Source: Prorocentrum cordatum
Taxonomy: Eukaryota > Sar > Dinophyceae > Prorocentrales > Prorocentraceae
Direction of reading: 5' to 3'
Length of the DNA stretch: 64,000 nt
NCBI GenBank assembly: GCA_963575745.1
Contig: CAUYUJ010021031.1
Span: 33,946-97,945, forward strand
The notes beneath the pieces are model-generated. The model saw nothing but the letters and a program-made list of their open reading frames with translations, did no database searches and had not been told where the DNA came from. Of this stretch, positions 29,225-39,805 are shown one piece after another. Made by a program: the position numbers and the translations under genes. Each line of letters starts with the position of its first letter. Positions within the stretch are counted from its first letter, which is position 1.

Positions 29225-31246
29225 ATGGCACCCATGAGCAGCAGCCCGGACTGGGGCATGCATTGCCCTGACTCCGAGTTGTTCGCCGAGTACTTGGACC
29301 TTGCGAAGAAGTGTGGCTGGGATGACCTCGTCAACACGGGCGCACTGACAGTTGGACGGGAAGATTGCTTGGTGGTCGTTGATATGCAAAACGACTTCAT
29401 TCCAGTCGACGAGAAGAACCCGAAAGGTGGTGCGTTCGGCGTCGCGGAGGGCGGCAAGATCGTGCACACAGTGGTGAAGTTGATGGAGTACTTCGCGGCG
29501 AGTGGCGCCCTCGTGGTGGCCACCAGGGACTACCACCCAGTGGACCATTGCTCGTTCATCCCAGAGGGTGGCCCCTTCCCGGCACACTGCGTGCAGGGCA
29601 CCGAGGGCTCCAAGTTCTACCCTGACATTGCATTGTGCATGGCGAACTTGAAGACAGCTGGGCGCCGTGCAGAGGTCGTGTTCAAAGGTTTCCACGAGGA
29701 CATCGATTCCTTCGGCAGCTTGGAGTACCCAGAGAGCTACGCCGAAAAGCGCGTCACCAGCAGAAAGAGGCCAGAGCGGCTCTACGGCTGTTCCTCGCTC
29801 TGTTCTTGGACTGGGTGTGCGTCGCTCAAGTGCTCGAACCTTGCCAACGATATCGACGCCCCTCCAGACGTGCTCGCGGTCCACGGCAGAGTCGGCCTGT
29901 CCGAGATGCTTAAGACAGGGGGCACGAAGCGCATCTTCGCTTGTGGCCTCGCCCTGGATTTCTGTGTCCTCGACACATGCCTGAACGCCATGTCGTGCAT
30001 CCCCAGCGTCGCGGAGGTCTCCCTGCTCATGGACGCCTCCCGGGCCGCGCACATCCCTGGCCTGGGCAAGGTGGGCAGCGGCTTCCTGTCGCCCTTGGAG
30101 GACGTCGGCGACAAGCTCCGCAGCAGCAAGGTCGTGGTGAGGCCGTGCTCGACGATACTCCCGCGGGACTTCATGGTGCAGTCGTCGTCGCTCCTGCGAC
30201 AGGAGATGATCGGCAGGGTCTTCCCCGAGCAGCTGGGCCCTTTTGCCTTCATCCGAGTCACGGGCCTAGGGCTGTCCCTGGACAGGGGGAAGGAAGTCTG
30301 GACGGCCAGCCGGGATTGTCCCGAGGTCGAGTCCTTGCGAAAGCACCACGTCGAGCCGTCGGGAAGCATCTCGCCGGTCTTTAAGCTGACGCTCAGCGCC
30401 AAGAGCTTGGAGGCGATCGGCGTCCCCCGGAGCGCGGCCCAGTTCGCGTGGGCCTACTCGACGGCCATGGGCTCCTTCGATGAGCAGTCCCGTGCCTACT
30501 TCGCCATCACGACGCCAGAGTCGGCCTTCTTTGTCTTCGGCGGTTTCGTCTACATGGACGCCGCCGGCGAGGTGGTGGCCGTGATGAGCCTTTCGGCGGG
30601 CAGCGGCCTGGGCTTCGGGCAGCGAGAGCAGCTCCAGCCCGAGATCTTGCCGGCGCTCCGGGGCCGGTGGCAGCCAGTGACGGTCCCCGACATGGTGAGG
30701 AGGGGGGCGCGGAAGTACGCTTGGATCCCGCCCAACGAGGAGGTCTGCGCGGCCGCGGGCAAGTGGAAGGCTCCACCGTACGGTTGCTTCGCATACATCT
30801 TCCACGACGACGAGGGTGCGGAGGACGAGAGGGATTGCTACTTCCCGGTGGCGGAGATGTCCACCCAGGGCGAGGTCCGAAGCCTCAACAGCAAGATCAA
30901 GAGGGACACACCAGCAGCAGACGGAGCGGGGCACTTCGAGGTGACCAAGGCGAGCCTCACGGTCTTCGAGTCCCCGGACTCGAGGAGGAGACTAGGCTTG
31001 CTGAGAAAGGGCGACCTCGTCTTTACCAAAGGCCCCGCAAAGGAGGTCGCTGGGTTCACGATGCAGCCCATCGCCCCCAGGGGTGCGGTGGAGAGCAAGT
31101 TCCTGCGGCCGGTGGGCCCGTCTGGGGCAGCAATGCCCGGCGGCGCGCCCAGGGGGGAAGACGGAGGGGGCGGGCCTTCTCAGAAGGCTCAAGGCCTCCG
31201 GCCTTCTGAGAAGCGTCCCAGGCCCCAGACCCCCATCGCGTCATGA
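29225..31246 (+). CDS. Nicotinamidase/isochorismatase-family hydrolase with C-terminal extension, 673 aa
   Basis: The N-terminal half matches nicotinamidase, which hydrolyses nicotinamide to nicotinate in NAD salvage. The catalytic triad is visible: Asp53 in VVVDMQNDF, Lys154 in VFKGFHED and Cys247 in ALDFCVLDTC. The metal-site pattern D102-x-H104-x3-H108 (RDYHPVDH) is intact. Residues 180-210 form a Cys-rich insert absent from typical enzymes of about 200-220 residues. Residues 290-640 are an unrecognised extension with regular composition. The last 25 or so residues come from a repeat: an inverted repeat (31176-31188 / 31201-31213) and the stop inside a repeat hairpin (31239-31259). ATG 29225 is used; a second Met follows at codon 4. 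No introns are seen. Confidence 0.82.
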   Translation: MAPMSSSPDWGMHCPDSELFAEYLDLAKKCGWDDLVNTGALTVGREDCLVVVDMQNDFIPVDEKNPKGGAFGVAEGGKIVHTVVKLMEYFAASGALVVATRDYHPVDHCSFIPEGGPFPAHCVQGTEGSKFYPDIALCMANLKTAGRRAEVVFKGFHEDIDSFGSLEYPESYAEKRVTSRKRPERLYGCSSLCSWTGCASLKCSNLANDIDAPPDVLAVHGRVGLSEMLKTGGTKRIFACGLALDFCVLDTCLNAMSCIPSVAEVSLLMDASRAAHIPGLGKVGSGFLSPLEDVGDKLRSSKVVVRPCSTILPRDFMVQSSSLLRQEMIGRVFPEQLGPFAFIRVTGLGLSLDRGKEVWTASRDCPEVESLRKHHVEPSGSISPVFKLTLSAKSLEAIGVPRSAAQFAWAYSTAMGSFDEQSRAYFAITTPESAFFVFGGFVYMDAAGEVVAVMSLSAGSGLGFGQREQLQPEILPALRGRWQPVTVPDMVRRGARKYAWIPPNEEVCAAAGKWKAPPYGCFAYIFHDDEGAEDERDCYFPVAEMSTQGEVRSLNSKIKRDTPAADGAGHFEVTKASLTVFESPDSRRRLGLLRKGDLVFTKGPAKEVAGFTMQPIAPRGAVESKFLRPVGPSGAAMPGGAPRGEDGGGGPSQKAQGLRPSEKRPRPQTPIAS

Positions 31247-31397
31247 AAAAATCACGACGGGAGGTTTTTCGCCACTTTCGGCCTCTGAGGGCCCTCACGG
31301 GGCCTCAGGACCGTCAAAACACGACTCGGGAGGAAAAACTGGTCCCGGGGAATGGGTCCAGACCTCTGGGGGTCGCGCCATAAAAGAAATCATGACG
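31239..31397. repeat. Dispersed repeat unit with terminal hairpins, copy 1
   Basis: It starts with the hairpin CGTCATGA-N5-TCACGACG (31239-31259) and ends with a related sequence, AAATCATGACG (31387-31397). Inside are TTTTTCGCCACTTTCGGCC and GGTCCAGACCTCTGGGGGTCGC. It overlaps the end of the nicotinamidase-like gene and supplies its stop codon. Confidence 0.75.
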
Positions 31398-32306
31398 TCG
31401 GGGGTCTGGGGCCTTCTCCGAAGCCACAGGGGGCTTCTCAGAAAGCTGAAGGGCTCCTCCGAGGCCCCGTCGCCCTCTGAGAAGGCCTGTCCCCTCTCTG
31501 ACGCCTGGTGGTTTGGGTGTCATAGCTCGGCTCTCTGGTGGCCGCTCGGGACGATTCGGTCACCCCCAGAGCGCTCTCAGCGAGGCGCAGCTGCTGGAGA
31601 GCACCGCGAGGCTGGAAAACCTTTTTGGGGAACCGACAAACAGGTCAGAAAACGCAGGCCAGGCCCCCCGCAGACGCCTCTCGGCGAGGCGCAGCCGCCA
31701 GGACGCATCCCCAGGCTGGAAGACCGCCGACGACCCACGGAGACGCCCGAACACCTCGAACCTCGCACCGAAACGTGCCCCCTCGCCACGCCGCCGACCA
31801 TACGCGTGTGCGAGAAGCGGATGCGGGCCCAAAGGCCGCGGGCGGAAAGCGGATATCCGTACCCGCGGCCTCGCGGGCCGGGCCCCCCGGGGCCGCGACC
31901 CCCGCGGGTACGGGGCGCTGTTATCGCGGACGCCCCGCGTGGAGCGTACCCGTGCGACCGCGTCTTCGCGGGCTCGCGCCCCGGAATCTGGACCCCGAGG
32001 TCGCGGATATCGGGGGCGGAAAAGAGGGGGGTGATGACTAGGGGGGGGTGGATCTCATGGCGGGGGCCATGATATCTCCCCAGATTTCGTGGCGCCTCTT
32101 CTCATTTCATTACGTCCCTGGCCCCCCCGCTGGGCCGCGCACATGCCGCCGGTCATGATTTGCACCCCCCCCTCTTGGACACCCCCCTCTTGGCCGCTCC
32201 CGAGGATACGGAGCTGGACGTGCGAGGTCTGGATTTTGTCCGCACGAGTTCCCCGGAAGTCCCGAGGGTTCGCACGAGGTCGGAGAGGAGGTCAACGCCA
32301 ATCTCC
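31398..32306. other. Intergenic, very GC-rich; no gene seen
   Basis: It contains a short internal duplication (GCTCTCAGCGAGGCGCAGCTG near 31572, repeated near 31677) and several overlapping open frames on both strands with Arg/Pro-rich products and no recognised motif. Confidence 0.5.
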
Positions 32307-32438
32307 TCCTCTTTCTCCTCTTCCCCCTCCTCCTCCTCCTCCTCCTCCTCCCCCCTCCTCCTCCTCCCCCTCCTCCTCCTCCTCCTCCTCCTCCTCCTCC
32401 TCCTCCTCCTCCTCCTCCTCCTCCTCCTCCTCCTCCAC
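32307..32438. repeat. CTC microsatellite
   Basis: Nearly pure CTC with C-run interruptions. Confidence 0.93.
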
Positions 32439-32563
32439 TGGACAGGTTCCTCATCTTGGGTCGTTTTTTCATGGACCCCGAGCCCCATGATAAGGGCCCC
32501 CAGGGGCCGAAAGCGGCCAGAACCTTCCATCCCTGACTGGGGACACTTTCCCAGACCCCCTCG

Positions 32564-32721
32564 CGTCGTGAAAAAAACACGACGGGAGGCTTTTCGCCAC
32601 TTTCGGCCTTTGGGGGCCTTTATTGGGCGTCGGGACCGTCGAACAACGACTCAGGATGAAAAGCCAGTCCCGGGGGATGGGTCCGGACCTCTGGGGGTCG
32701 CGTCATGAAAAAATCATGACG
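32564..32721. repeat. Dispersed repeat unit with terminal hairpins, copy 2
   Basis: Bounded by hairpins at 32564-32584 (CGTCGTG-N7-CACGACG) and 32701-32721 (CGTCATGA-N5-TCATGACG). The interior matches copy 1 (TTTTCGCCACTTTCGGCC, GGTCCGGACCTCTGGGGGTCGC). The sequence just before it (32440-32560) resembles a further copy in reverse. Confidence 0.8.
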
Positions 32722-33060
32722 TCGGGGCTCTGGGCTCCCTGACTTGTCTCCAGACGCGAACATGTCTGGGCACACGTTCGCCGCTCGTGAAGAGTCGGCC
32801 ACGCGAAGAGGGGGGTGCGGGCCTTGTCTATAGGTGTAGGGGCCTGCGCCTTGTAAGAGTCAGGCTCCTTCTGAGAAACCTCACCCTCCCCCTACCCAGA
32901 CCCCCGACGTCATGATTTGTTCATGACGTGACCCCCAGAGGTCTGGACCCCTTCCCTGGGACCAGTTTTTCACCCTGACTTGTTTGTGTTGGCAGTCCCG
33001 AGGCCCGGTACGAGCCCCCAGAGGCCGAGAATAGCGAAAAAAGATCCGTCATGACTCGAG
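32722..33060. repeat. Spacer and copy 3 of the dispersed repeat, reverse orientation (32908-33054)
   Basis: The spacer to 32907 is unremarkable. The hairpin CGTCATGA-TTTGT-TCATGACG lies at 32908-32928 and is followed by ACCCCCAGAGGTCTGGACC, the reverse complement of the core of copies 1 and 2. GATCCGTCATGACTC near 33043-33055 marks the other end. Confidence 0.7.
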
Positions 33061-33123
33061 GGGATTTGGGTACCCCCTGAGCGCGCGCCGCTCGTCAAGA
33101 GGGCCACGGGCGCGGAGGCGCAG

Positions 33124-33300
33124 GTGGTCCGGCTCCGGGCGGAGCGGGAGCTGCTGCGGGCCGAAGCTGCGGCGCTCCGGGGGGCGCTGACGACTGCTCG
33201 GCGGCAGCAGCAGCTGCAGCCGCCAGCCGCCAGGGCGCCCGTGCAGCTGATGCGGAGGTGCAGGTCGGAGGAGGGAAACCCAGACGTTCAGCATCGTTTA
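33124..33300 (+). CDS. Possible exon or gene fragment with coiled-coil character
   Basis: A short open frame encodes Leu/Ala/Glu/Arg heptads (VRLRAERELLRAEAAALRG) and then a basic tail. It has no ATG. It could be an exon of a coiled-coil protein or chance GC-rich sequence. The opposite strand is also open. Confidence 0.2.
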
Positions 33301-33482
33301 AGGGACCCCTACCCCCATCTCCATCCCCAGCCCGAGCCCCACCATTTGACCGCCCCCGTTGCGGATAGATGATCCAGTGTTGCCCCCCCCCCCGCCCCCC
33401 CCACTGCCAATCTGGGCCCTGTAGGCGTGGCGTGGTGCAGGGTGCTGGTGCACCCCCCTCTCTCCCCTGTGGGCGTGGGGGG

Positions 33483-33539
33483 GCTCGTCGTCGTCGTCGT
33501 CGGCGTCGGCGTCGGCGTCGGCGTCGTCGGCGTCGGCGT

Positions 33540-33577
<38 letters not shown>

Positions 33578-34009
33578 GTCGGCGTCGGCGTCGCGTCGTC
33601 GTCGCGTCCGTCGGCGTCGGCGTCGGCGTCGTCGTCGCGTCGACGTCGGCGTCGGCGTCGGCGTCGGCGTCGGTCGTCGTGCGTCGGCGTCGGCGTTGTC
33701 GGCGTGGCGTCGGCGTCGGCGTCGGCGTCGGGTCGGCGTCAGCGCTGGCGTCGCGTCGGCGTCGGGGTCGGCGTCGGCGTCGGCATTGGCGTCGGCGTCG
33801 GCGTCGTCGTCGTCGCGTCCGTCGGCGTCGGCGTCGGCGTCGGTGTCGGCGTCGGCGTCGTCGTCGGCGTCGGCGTAGGCGGCGTCGTCGTCGTCGTCGT
33901 CGTGTCCGTCGGCGTCGTCGTCGGTGTCTGCGCCGGCATCGGCGACTGCGTCGGCGTAGGCGTCGTCGCCGTCGTCGTGTCCGTCGGCATCGTCGTCGTC
34001 GGCGTCCGC

Positions 34010-34042
<33 letters not shown>

Positions 34043-34441
34043 ATCGCCGTCGTCGTCGTGGTCGTCGACGGCGGCGGCGTCTGCGTCTTCGTCGTCAGCG
34101 TAGGCGGCGTCGTCGTCGACTTCGACGTTGTCGTCGTCGTGTCCTTCGGCGTCGTCGTCGGCGGCGGCGTCGGCATCGGCGTCGGCGTCGTCGTCGACGT
34201 CGCCGACGCCGTCGCCGTCAGTGTCGTCGTCGGCGTCAGTGTCGTCGTCGGCGTCGGCGTCTGTGTCGGCGCCGGCATCGGCGTCGGCATCGGCGTCGGC
34301 GTCGGCGTCGGCGTAGGCGGCGTCGTCGTCGTCGTCGTGTCCGTCGGCGTCGTCGTCGGTGTCTGCGCCGGCATCGGCGACTGCGTCGGCGTAGGCGTCG
34401 TCGCCGTCGTGTCCGTCGGCATCGTCGTCGTCGGCGTCCGC

Positions 34442-34474
<33 letters not shown>

Positions 34475-34677
34475 ATCGCCGTCGTCGTCGTGGTCGTCGA
34501 CGGCGGCGGCGTCTGCGTCTTCGTCGTCAGCGTAGGTGGCGTCGTCGTCGACTTCGACGTTGTCGTCGTCGTGTCCGTCGGCGTCGTCGTCGGCGGCGGC
34601 GTCGGCATCGGCGTCGGCGTCGTCGTCGACGTCGCCGTCGCCGTCGCCGTCAGTGTCGTCGTCGGCGTCAGTGTCGT

Positions 34678-34741
<64 letters not shown>

Positions 34742-34843
34742 AGCGTCGTCGTCGTCGTGTCCGTCGGCGTCGTCGTCGTTGTCGGCGTCGGCGCGTCTGC
34801 GTCGGCGTCGTCGTCGGCGTCGGCGTCGGCGGCGTCGGCGTCG

Positions 34844-34884
<41 letters not shown>

Positions 34885-35590
34885 GTCGCGTCGGCGTCGG
34901 CGTCGCGTCGGCGTCGGCTCGGCGGCTGCGGCGTCGGCGTCGGCGTCGGCGACTGCGTCGGCGTCGGCGTTGGCGACGCGTCGGAGTCGTCGGCGTCGGC
35001 GTCGGCGGCGTCGCGGCGTCGGGCGTCAGCGTCGGCATCGGCGGCGGCGGCGTCGGCATCGGCGTCGGCGTCGGCGTCGGCGTCTGCGTCGGCGGCGGCG
35101 GCGTCGGCGTCGTCGTCGTCGTGGTCGTCGAAGGCGGCGGCGGCGGCGGCGTCTGCGTCGTCGTCGTCGTCGACGTCGTCGTCGTGTCCGTCGGGGTCTG
35201 CGTCGGCGACGGCGTCGGCGTCGGCGTCGGCGGCGGCAGCGTCGGCGTCGGCATCGGCGGTCGTCGTCGTCGTCGTCGTGGTCGTCGACGGCGGTGGCGA
35301 CGTCTGCGTCGTCGTCGTCGGCGTAGGCGGCGTCGTCGTCGTCGACGTCGTCGTCGTCATTGTCGTGTCCGTCGGCGGCGTTGGCATTGGCATCGGAGTT
35401 GGTGTCGGCATCGTCAGCGTCGTCGTCGTGTACGTCGGTATCGGCGTCGGCATCGGCGTCGGTGTCTGCATCGGCGTCGGCGTCGTCGTCGGCGTCGTCG
35501 TCGGCGTCGTCGTCGTAGTCATCGGCTGCGTCTGCGTCGGCGTCGTCGTCTTCGTCGTCGTCGTCGGCGGCGTCGTCGTCGTCGTCCCCC
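33483..35590. repeat. GTC/GGC (GAC on the other strand) array, 2.1 kb, with 435-bp superunits
   Basis: Interrupted GTC and CGTCGG repeats. A higher-order unit is visible. CGTGTCCGTCGGCGTCGTC at 33901 recurs at 34336, an offset of 435 bp. CTGCGTCTTCGTCGTCAGCG at 34081 recurs at 34513, an offset of 432 bp. Looser copies begin near 35110 and 35265. The minus strand is open for 719 codons (35254-33095) as Asp/Ala repeats. Confidence 0.92.
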
Positions 35591-36274
35591 CCATCCCATC
35601 TGGGGGGTCCTGTGGAACCCTGGGACCCATCCCATCTGGGGAGGGGGGGCCTGTAAACCCTCGACCAGGGATCAGATGATTCCTCGAAACCCAGAGGAAG
35701 TGGCCTGTATCCTTGGGGAGCGGCCACTGGAGCCCAGGCCACGCCCGTGGGGATAAGGGTCCGGTGAGAGCAACCCAGACGTGCTCGCGCCTTGGAAAAA
35801 GTCAGGGCGGATGTTGCTCGTGGTTCTCAGCCTCTGGGGGTCCTCGCCCGGCCCCGAGACTGTCAAAAGACGGCTGGGGATGAAAACCCCAGGAAAGGGT
35901 CGGGATTTCGGGGGCCCCCTATGTAAAAAGTCAGGGCGTCGAATGTGTTGGAAGCGTACCGATACCACTCACGGGGGGTGTTCGGACGTTTTCGTCGGCT
36001 CTCTGGCGGTTTGTTCTCCAGGCCCAGGAGGCCCGTCCAGCGGCAGCGGTTCGCCGAAAGCGTTCCGAGGGTGCCCAGGACGTCCCGAACGGCCCCAGAG
36101 AGCCGAGCTATGATATGACCCGAACGCCAATGGCAACGTAGGTCAGAGGAGGCAAAGGTACCGACACCGCTACACCTGCCTCGTGTTCGCTTTTTGGGGC
36201 CTCCTGGCAGGCCCTCGTCGTCACGGCTGGACTCGCCTCGAACTTCTGGTCAGAACGCGGCCTGGGAGAGGTCT
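35591..36274. repeat. Intergenic with diverged dispersed-repeat sequence (35750-35940); no gene seen
   Basis: CATCCCATCTGGGG is repeated at about 35591 and 35625. AAAAAGTCAGGGCG occurs at about 35797 and 35926 and brackets a unit whose centre (CAGCCTCTGGGGGTC, CCCCAGGAAAGGGTCGGG) resembles the dispersed family at 31239-33055. Confidence 0.5.
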
Positions 36275-36513
36275 GCCTCCTCCTCCTCCTCCTCCTCCTC
36301 CTCCTCCTCCTCCTCCTCCTCCTCCGCCTACTCCTCCTCTACTTCCGGCTCCTCCTCCTCCTCCTCCTCCTCCTCCTCCTCCTCCTCCCTCCCTCCTCCT
36401 CCTTCCTCCTCCTCCTCCTCCTCCCCCTCCTCCTCCTCCTCCTCCTCCTCCTCCTCCTCCTCCTCCTCCTCCTCCTCCTCCTCCTCCTCCTCCTCCTCCT
36501 CCTCCTCCTCCTC
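36275..36513. repeat. CTC microsatellite, about 240 bp
   Basis: CTC with few interruptions. It ends 10 bp before the second spliced-leader relic. Confidence 0.95.
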
Positions 36514-36523
36514 CCTGGCGCAC

Positions 36524-36545
36524 TCCGAGGCCATGTTGGCTCAAG
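36524..36545 (+). other. Second, decayed spliced-leader relic
   Basis: 19 of 22 positions match the dinoflagellate spliced leader, including the terminal TTGGCTCAAG. Differences are A for T, G for A, and G for T in the T run. The last change creates an ATG inside the relic (36533). It directly precedes the broken gene below. Confidence 0.65.
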
Positions 36546-37863
36546 CCAGTGGGCAGGAGTCAGCTGTGGCGGCTTTCGGGGCGATCTCGCCGGTGATGGA
36601 GTCAGGTCTCACGGGCAAGGGCCTGCGCTCGGCGATCGTTGCCGCTGCGCGTGGCGCAGCCCTCGCGGCGGCTCAGCAGAAGGCTGCAGTCCAGCAGGCT
36701 GATGGGCTCATCTCGCACACATCGTCCTCTTGGAGCGCGCGCTGGGCTTCATCAAGCGGTCTTTGGCGTGGAGACCACGCCGTCGCTCACGGCGGCGGAG
36801 CGCGCCCTGCGCCGACGTGGGGGCGCGGCGCCGCCGTCGCGTCTCGGGCGCCTCGGCAGCTGAGGAGCGCCGAGGCGCACTTGGACGTTGGGCCCGACGG
36901 CGATTTGCAGGCCTTTCTCGTGGGCCAGGTGGACCACGGCGGCGAGCAGGGCGCCACCAGCGCCAAGAGCGGGCACGCGACGGAGGAGCAGCCCACCTTC
37001 CTGTGCTGGAGGCGGCCCCGAGGGGCCACGACATCGGCTCGGACTCCGAAGAGGTGCACACCGTGGCCACCTGCGAGGAGCGCACGGAGAAGGGGCTGGA
37101 CGACCTCACGGAGCTGAGCCTGTAGGTCCGCGCGGACGTGCTGCTGCGGGAGGAGCCCAGCGGGAAGATGGGCGCGCGGCGCTTCGACGTCAGGGGCGCG
37201 AGCGGTTCGGAGTGCGAGCCCGAGTTGTGGGCGTCGGACTGCCTGGGCACGGACCAAGGCGCGGTGGAGTCACAGGTGGCCTTGCCCCCCGTCCCGCGCT
37301 TTCCAGAGGTGTTCGGGACGGCTCCCAAGTGCGAGGCGCAGGACGATTTCCTGCAGCTGGACGTGGAGAACGTCGTGGAGCTCCCGACGACAGGGCGCGT
37401 CGAGATCCACGGGCAGATCGACATGGTGGCGACGACAGCACGGCGAGAAGATCGTCTGCGAGCCCCAGGTGGGGCTGGCAGCCGGCGCTATTGGCTACAC
37501 CTGAGGGTTTCGTCAACTGCATCATGATGAAGAATGCCTTCGCGCGACAGCCGGTTCGAAGCCGGTGACAAGGTGAAGCTCGACCCGCAGCTCAAGGCGA
37601 AGGATTTCGGGACTCTCTGCTCCATCTCCCACGCTACCCTGCAGAATGAGAAGCTGCAGGACCAGTTCGCGGACGGAGGCAAGGAGCAGGTTGGGCAGGC
37701 GGAGCCACCCTTCGACAAGCTGAAGTTGGTCGAGGAACAAGCGGATTCGATCGGTCGTTGCCAGCAGCTGCACATGCCCAGCGCGTTCATCGAGCGCCTG
37801 AAGCAGGAGTTCGCTGTTTTGACGTCTGGGACGGCCGTTGGTGGCAGTGCGAATGGCGCCTGA
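36533..37863 (+). pseudogene. Broken, unrecognised gene behind the spliced-leader relic
   Basis: Protein-like sequence moves between frames. Frame 2 holds an Ala/Gln-rich start (36533 to about 36720; a second Met at 36596). Another frame then carries a short stretch to 36863, and frame 2 resumes at about 36864-37020 (DVGPDGDLQAFLVGQVDHGG). Frame 1 follows from about 37020 with stops at 37123-37125 and 37525-37530. A last open piece runs 37534-37863 (EAGDKVKLDPQLKAKDFGTL onward). The frame-1 pieces read as one acidic, soluble protein cut by stops. No family is recognised. The leader relic suggests an inactive retrocopy. An active gene with small introns is less likely, because the breaks lack clear splice sites. 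Confidence 0.45.
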
Positions 37864-38663
37864 ATTCTTGCAGTGGGCCTCACTTGCGTGCCGACCGCGG
37901 TCACAATCTCATAATGTGTTGGCGCACGGTCCCGCGCAAATTGATTTTCTGAGCCGTGCGTAGGGCGCGGCTCAGCCTGCAGATCCTGGCGGGCTCGTGC
38001 GAACTCTCGGACCGCCCTCATTGATCTAACGCTTTCGTGCGCAGTGCGCGGGGCGCGACACGGATTCGACGCACTGGCCGAGCATGGGCATGGTGTAGTT
38101 GGCTCGGCATTTTTCGAGGCCTTGGTCGGCCCATGCGTCTCTCTGGGGTACTTGGGTCCTGGGGGTCCTGGGTCTCTTGGGTCTAGGTGCGTTCGTCTCC
38201 GTGGGGTCTGGATCTGCTTCGTGGGTTTCGGGCTCTCTGGTTCTCGGCCCGTCTGGGGTCGGGCCGTCCCCGCGGGGGTGGTACGCGTGCCATCCTAGAT
38301 ATCTCCTTGGTCTCGGATGGCACTCGCTCCTGTCCGTGCCCACTCATGGGACGTAGCCGTGCTCGGCACTGCGCGGGATGCCGCTTTGGGACCTTCTGGA
38401 CCGCAGACCTCAACACGCAGGGGAGGGAACGAAGAAGTACCTGGCGCTGATACGTTTTCGGCGCTGATTCGTATCATTACATGCTCCATTCCCGAAGCCC
38501 GCGGTGGACAGAATGACGAGTGGATCGGCAGGATGATCATCGCGCCTCTCCTTTTCGCCTCCTCCTCCCTCTCCCCCGAAAGCTTGGGAGAGGTCCAGGG
38601 AGTACCGATATTGGTCTACTGCGAAGGCCTTAGGGCCAGCGCCGCCGACCCTGAAGGGGGAAG

Positions 38664-38665
<2 letters not shown>
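37864..38665. other. Intergenic; no gene seen
   Basis: Short open frames on both strands without recognised products. A GGGTC-rich stretch (38130-38280) shows weak internal repetition (TCTTGGGTC, TCCTGGGTC). Confidence 0.5.
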
Positions 38666-38762
<97 letters not shown>

Positions 38763-38795
38763 GCGGCGACGTGGACGGCGACGGACGACGAGCAG
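38666..38795. repeat. GAC then GGCGAC microsatellite
   Basis: Pure GAC to about 38710, then a hexanucleotide GGCGAC array. Confidence 0.95.
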
Positions 38796-39805
38796 GCGAG
38801 GACCCAAAAACATCGAACAACTGAATGTAAGTCCATGTATTTCGCCTCTTGGCGCCCTCTCTGGGGTCATCTTGGAGCCCTCTTGGGGCATTTGGAGCGT
38901 TTCTGAGGCCGTCTTGAGGGTATCCTGGGCCGTCTTGGAGCGATCGCTGGCTTTTGTAGGGCTCTCGGTATGATTTGGTTTCCCCAGCAGGAACCGCCTG
39001 GCGCGGGCGGCCAGGTCAGGCGAGCTCGCGAGGGTGCTGCTGCAGCTGCGCCCTGGGTGACAGCGCAGGCACGGAGCTGTGCCAGCAGTGTGTGTTCTGC
39101 TCCCTGGCTGCGCCTCACCCGAAGAAAGCATCGGACGTTGCGTTCGCAATGGAGGGCGATAGATGAGAGGTCTGAGGACTGGTGCACCTTTTGTGCACCT
39201 CTCGGGCCCCAAAAGGGGCACGAGAGCTGCACGTTTCTTCAACCCCCCGTTTGTCGCTCCCCCCCTTTCACACCACGCCCACAAGCAGGCTGGCGCAGCC
39301 CAGAAAGTTGGAATACGTGTTTTTTGTTCCACGGCGCTGCGCTTCCGCCGAAGGCAGGCCAGCGCAGCCCAGAACGTTGGAGTATGTGGGCGACGGAAGA
39401 ACACGGGGTCGACTTTGCGGACACTCGCGCAACGTAGGGTCGTGCGTAAGCGCCTTCGCTTCCAATGTGGCGTGCCGCGCAGGCGGCCTGAGTAAGCCGC
39501 GGCGTACGGTCGCGATGTCTTCTCGCGTGACGCCCGCTTCTCTTCGTCGCCCATGCGGTTCGTTCAGATCGGCAGGCCTGAACCGGCTCAGCCTCCTGGG
39601 TCCTGAGGCCTGAAGCCCGGCGCCGAGTCCGAGCGCAGTCCGATCCAGAGGAGGCACGGCGTGCCGCCCCACGCGCCGGCCCGCCGCTCTCCTCGGCCCC
39701 CCGCGGGGCACGTGCTTCCACGCGTCCACGGCCCCCGGGGAAGGACCCAACTTCTAGTACTGGGCGCATTCTCTGCATGAGGAGTGCGTGTGCGAGAGGG
39801 GGGGG
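38796..39805. other. Intergenic with small duplications; no gene seen
   Basis: GCTGGCGCAGCCCAGAA near 39289 and GGCCAGCGCAGCCCAGAA near 39356 are a diverged pair. CCCACGCGCCGGCCCGCCGCTCT at about 39669 recurs at about 39958, on the other side of the GGA microsatellite. Confidence 0.5.

Noticed and set aside
32110-32580. Minus-strand poly-Gly or poly-Glu proteins
   Set aside because: They translate the CTC microsatellite and flanking repeat only.
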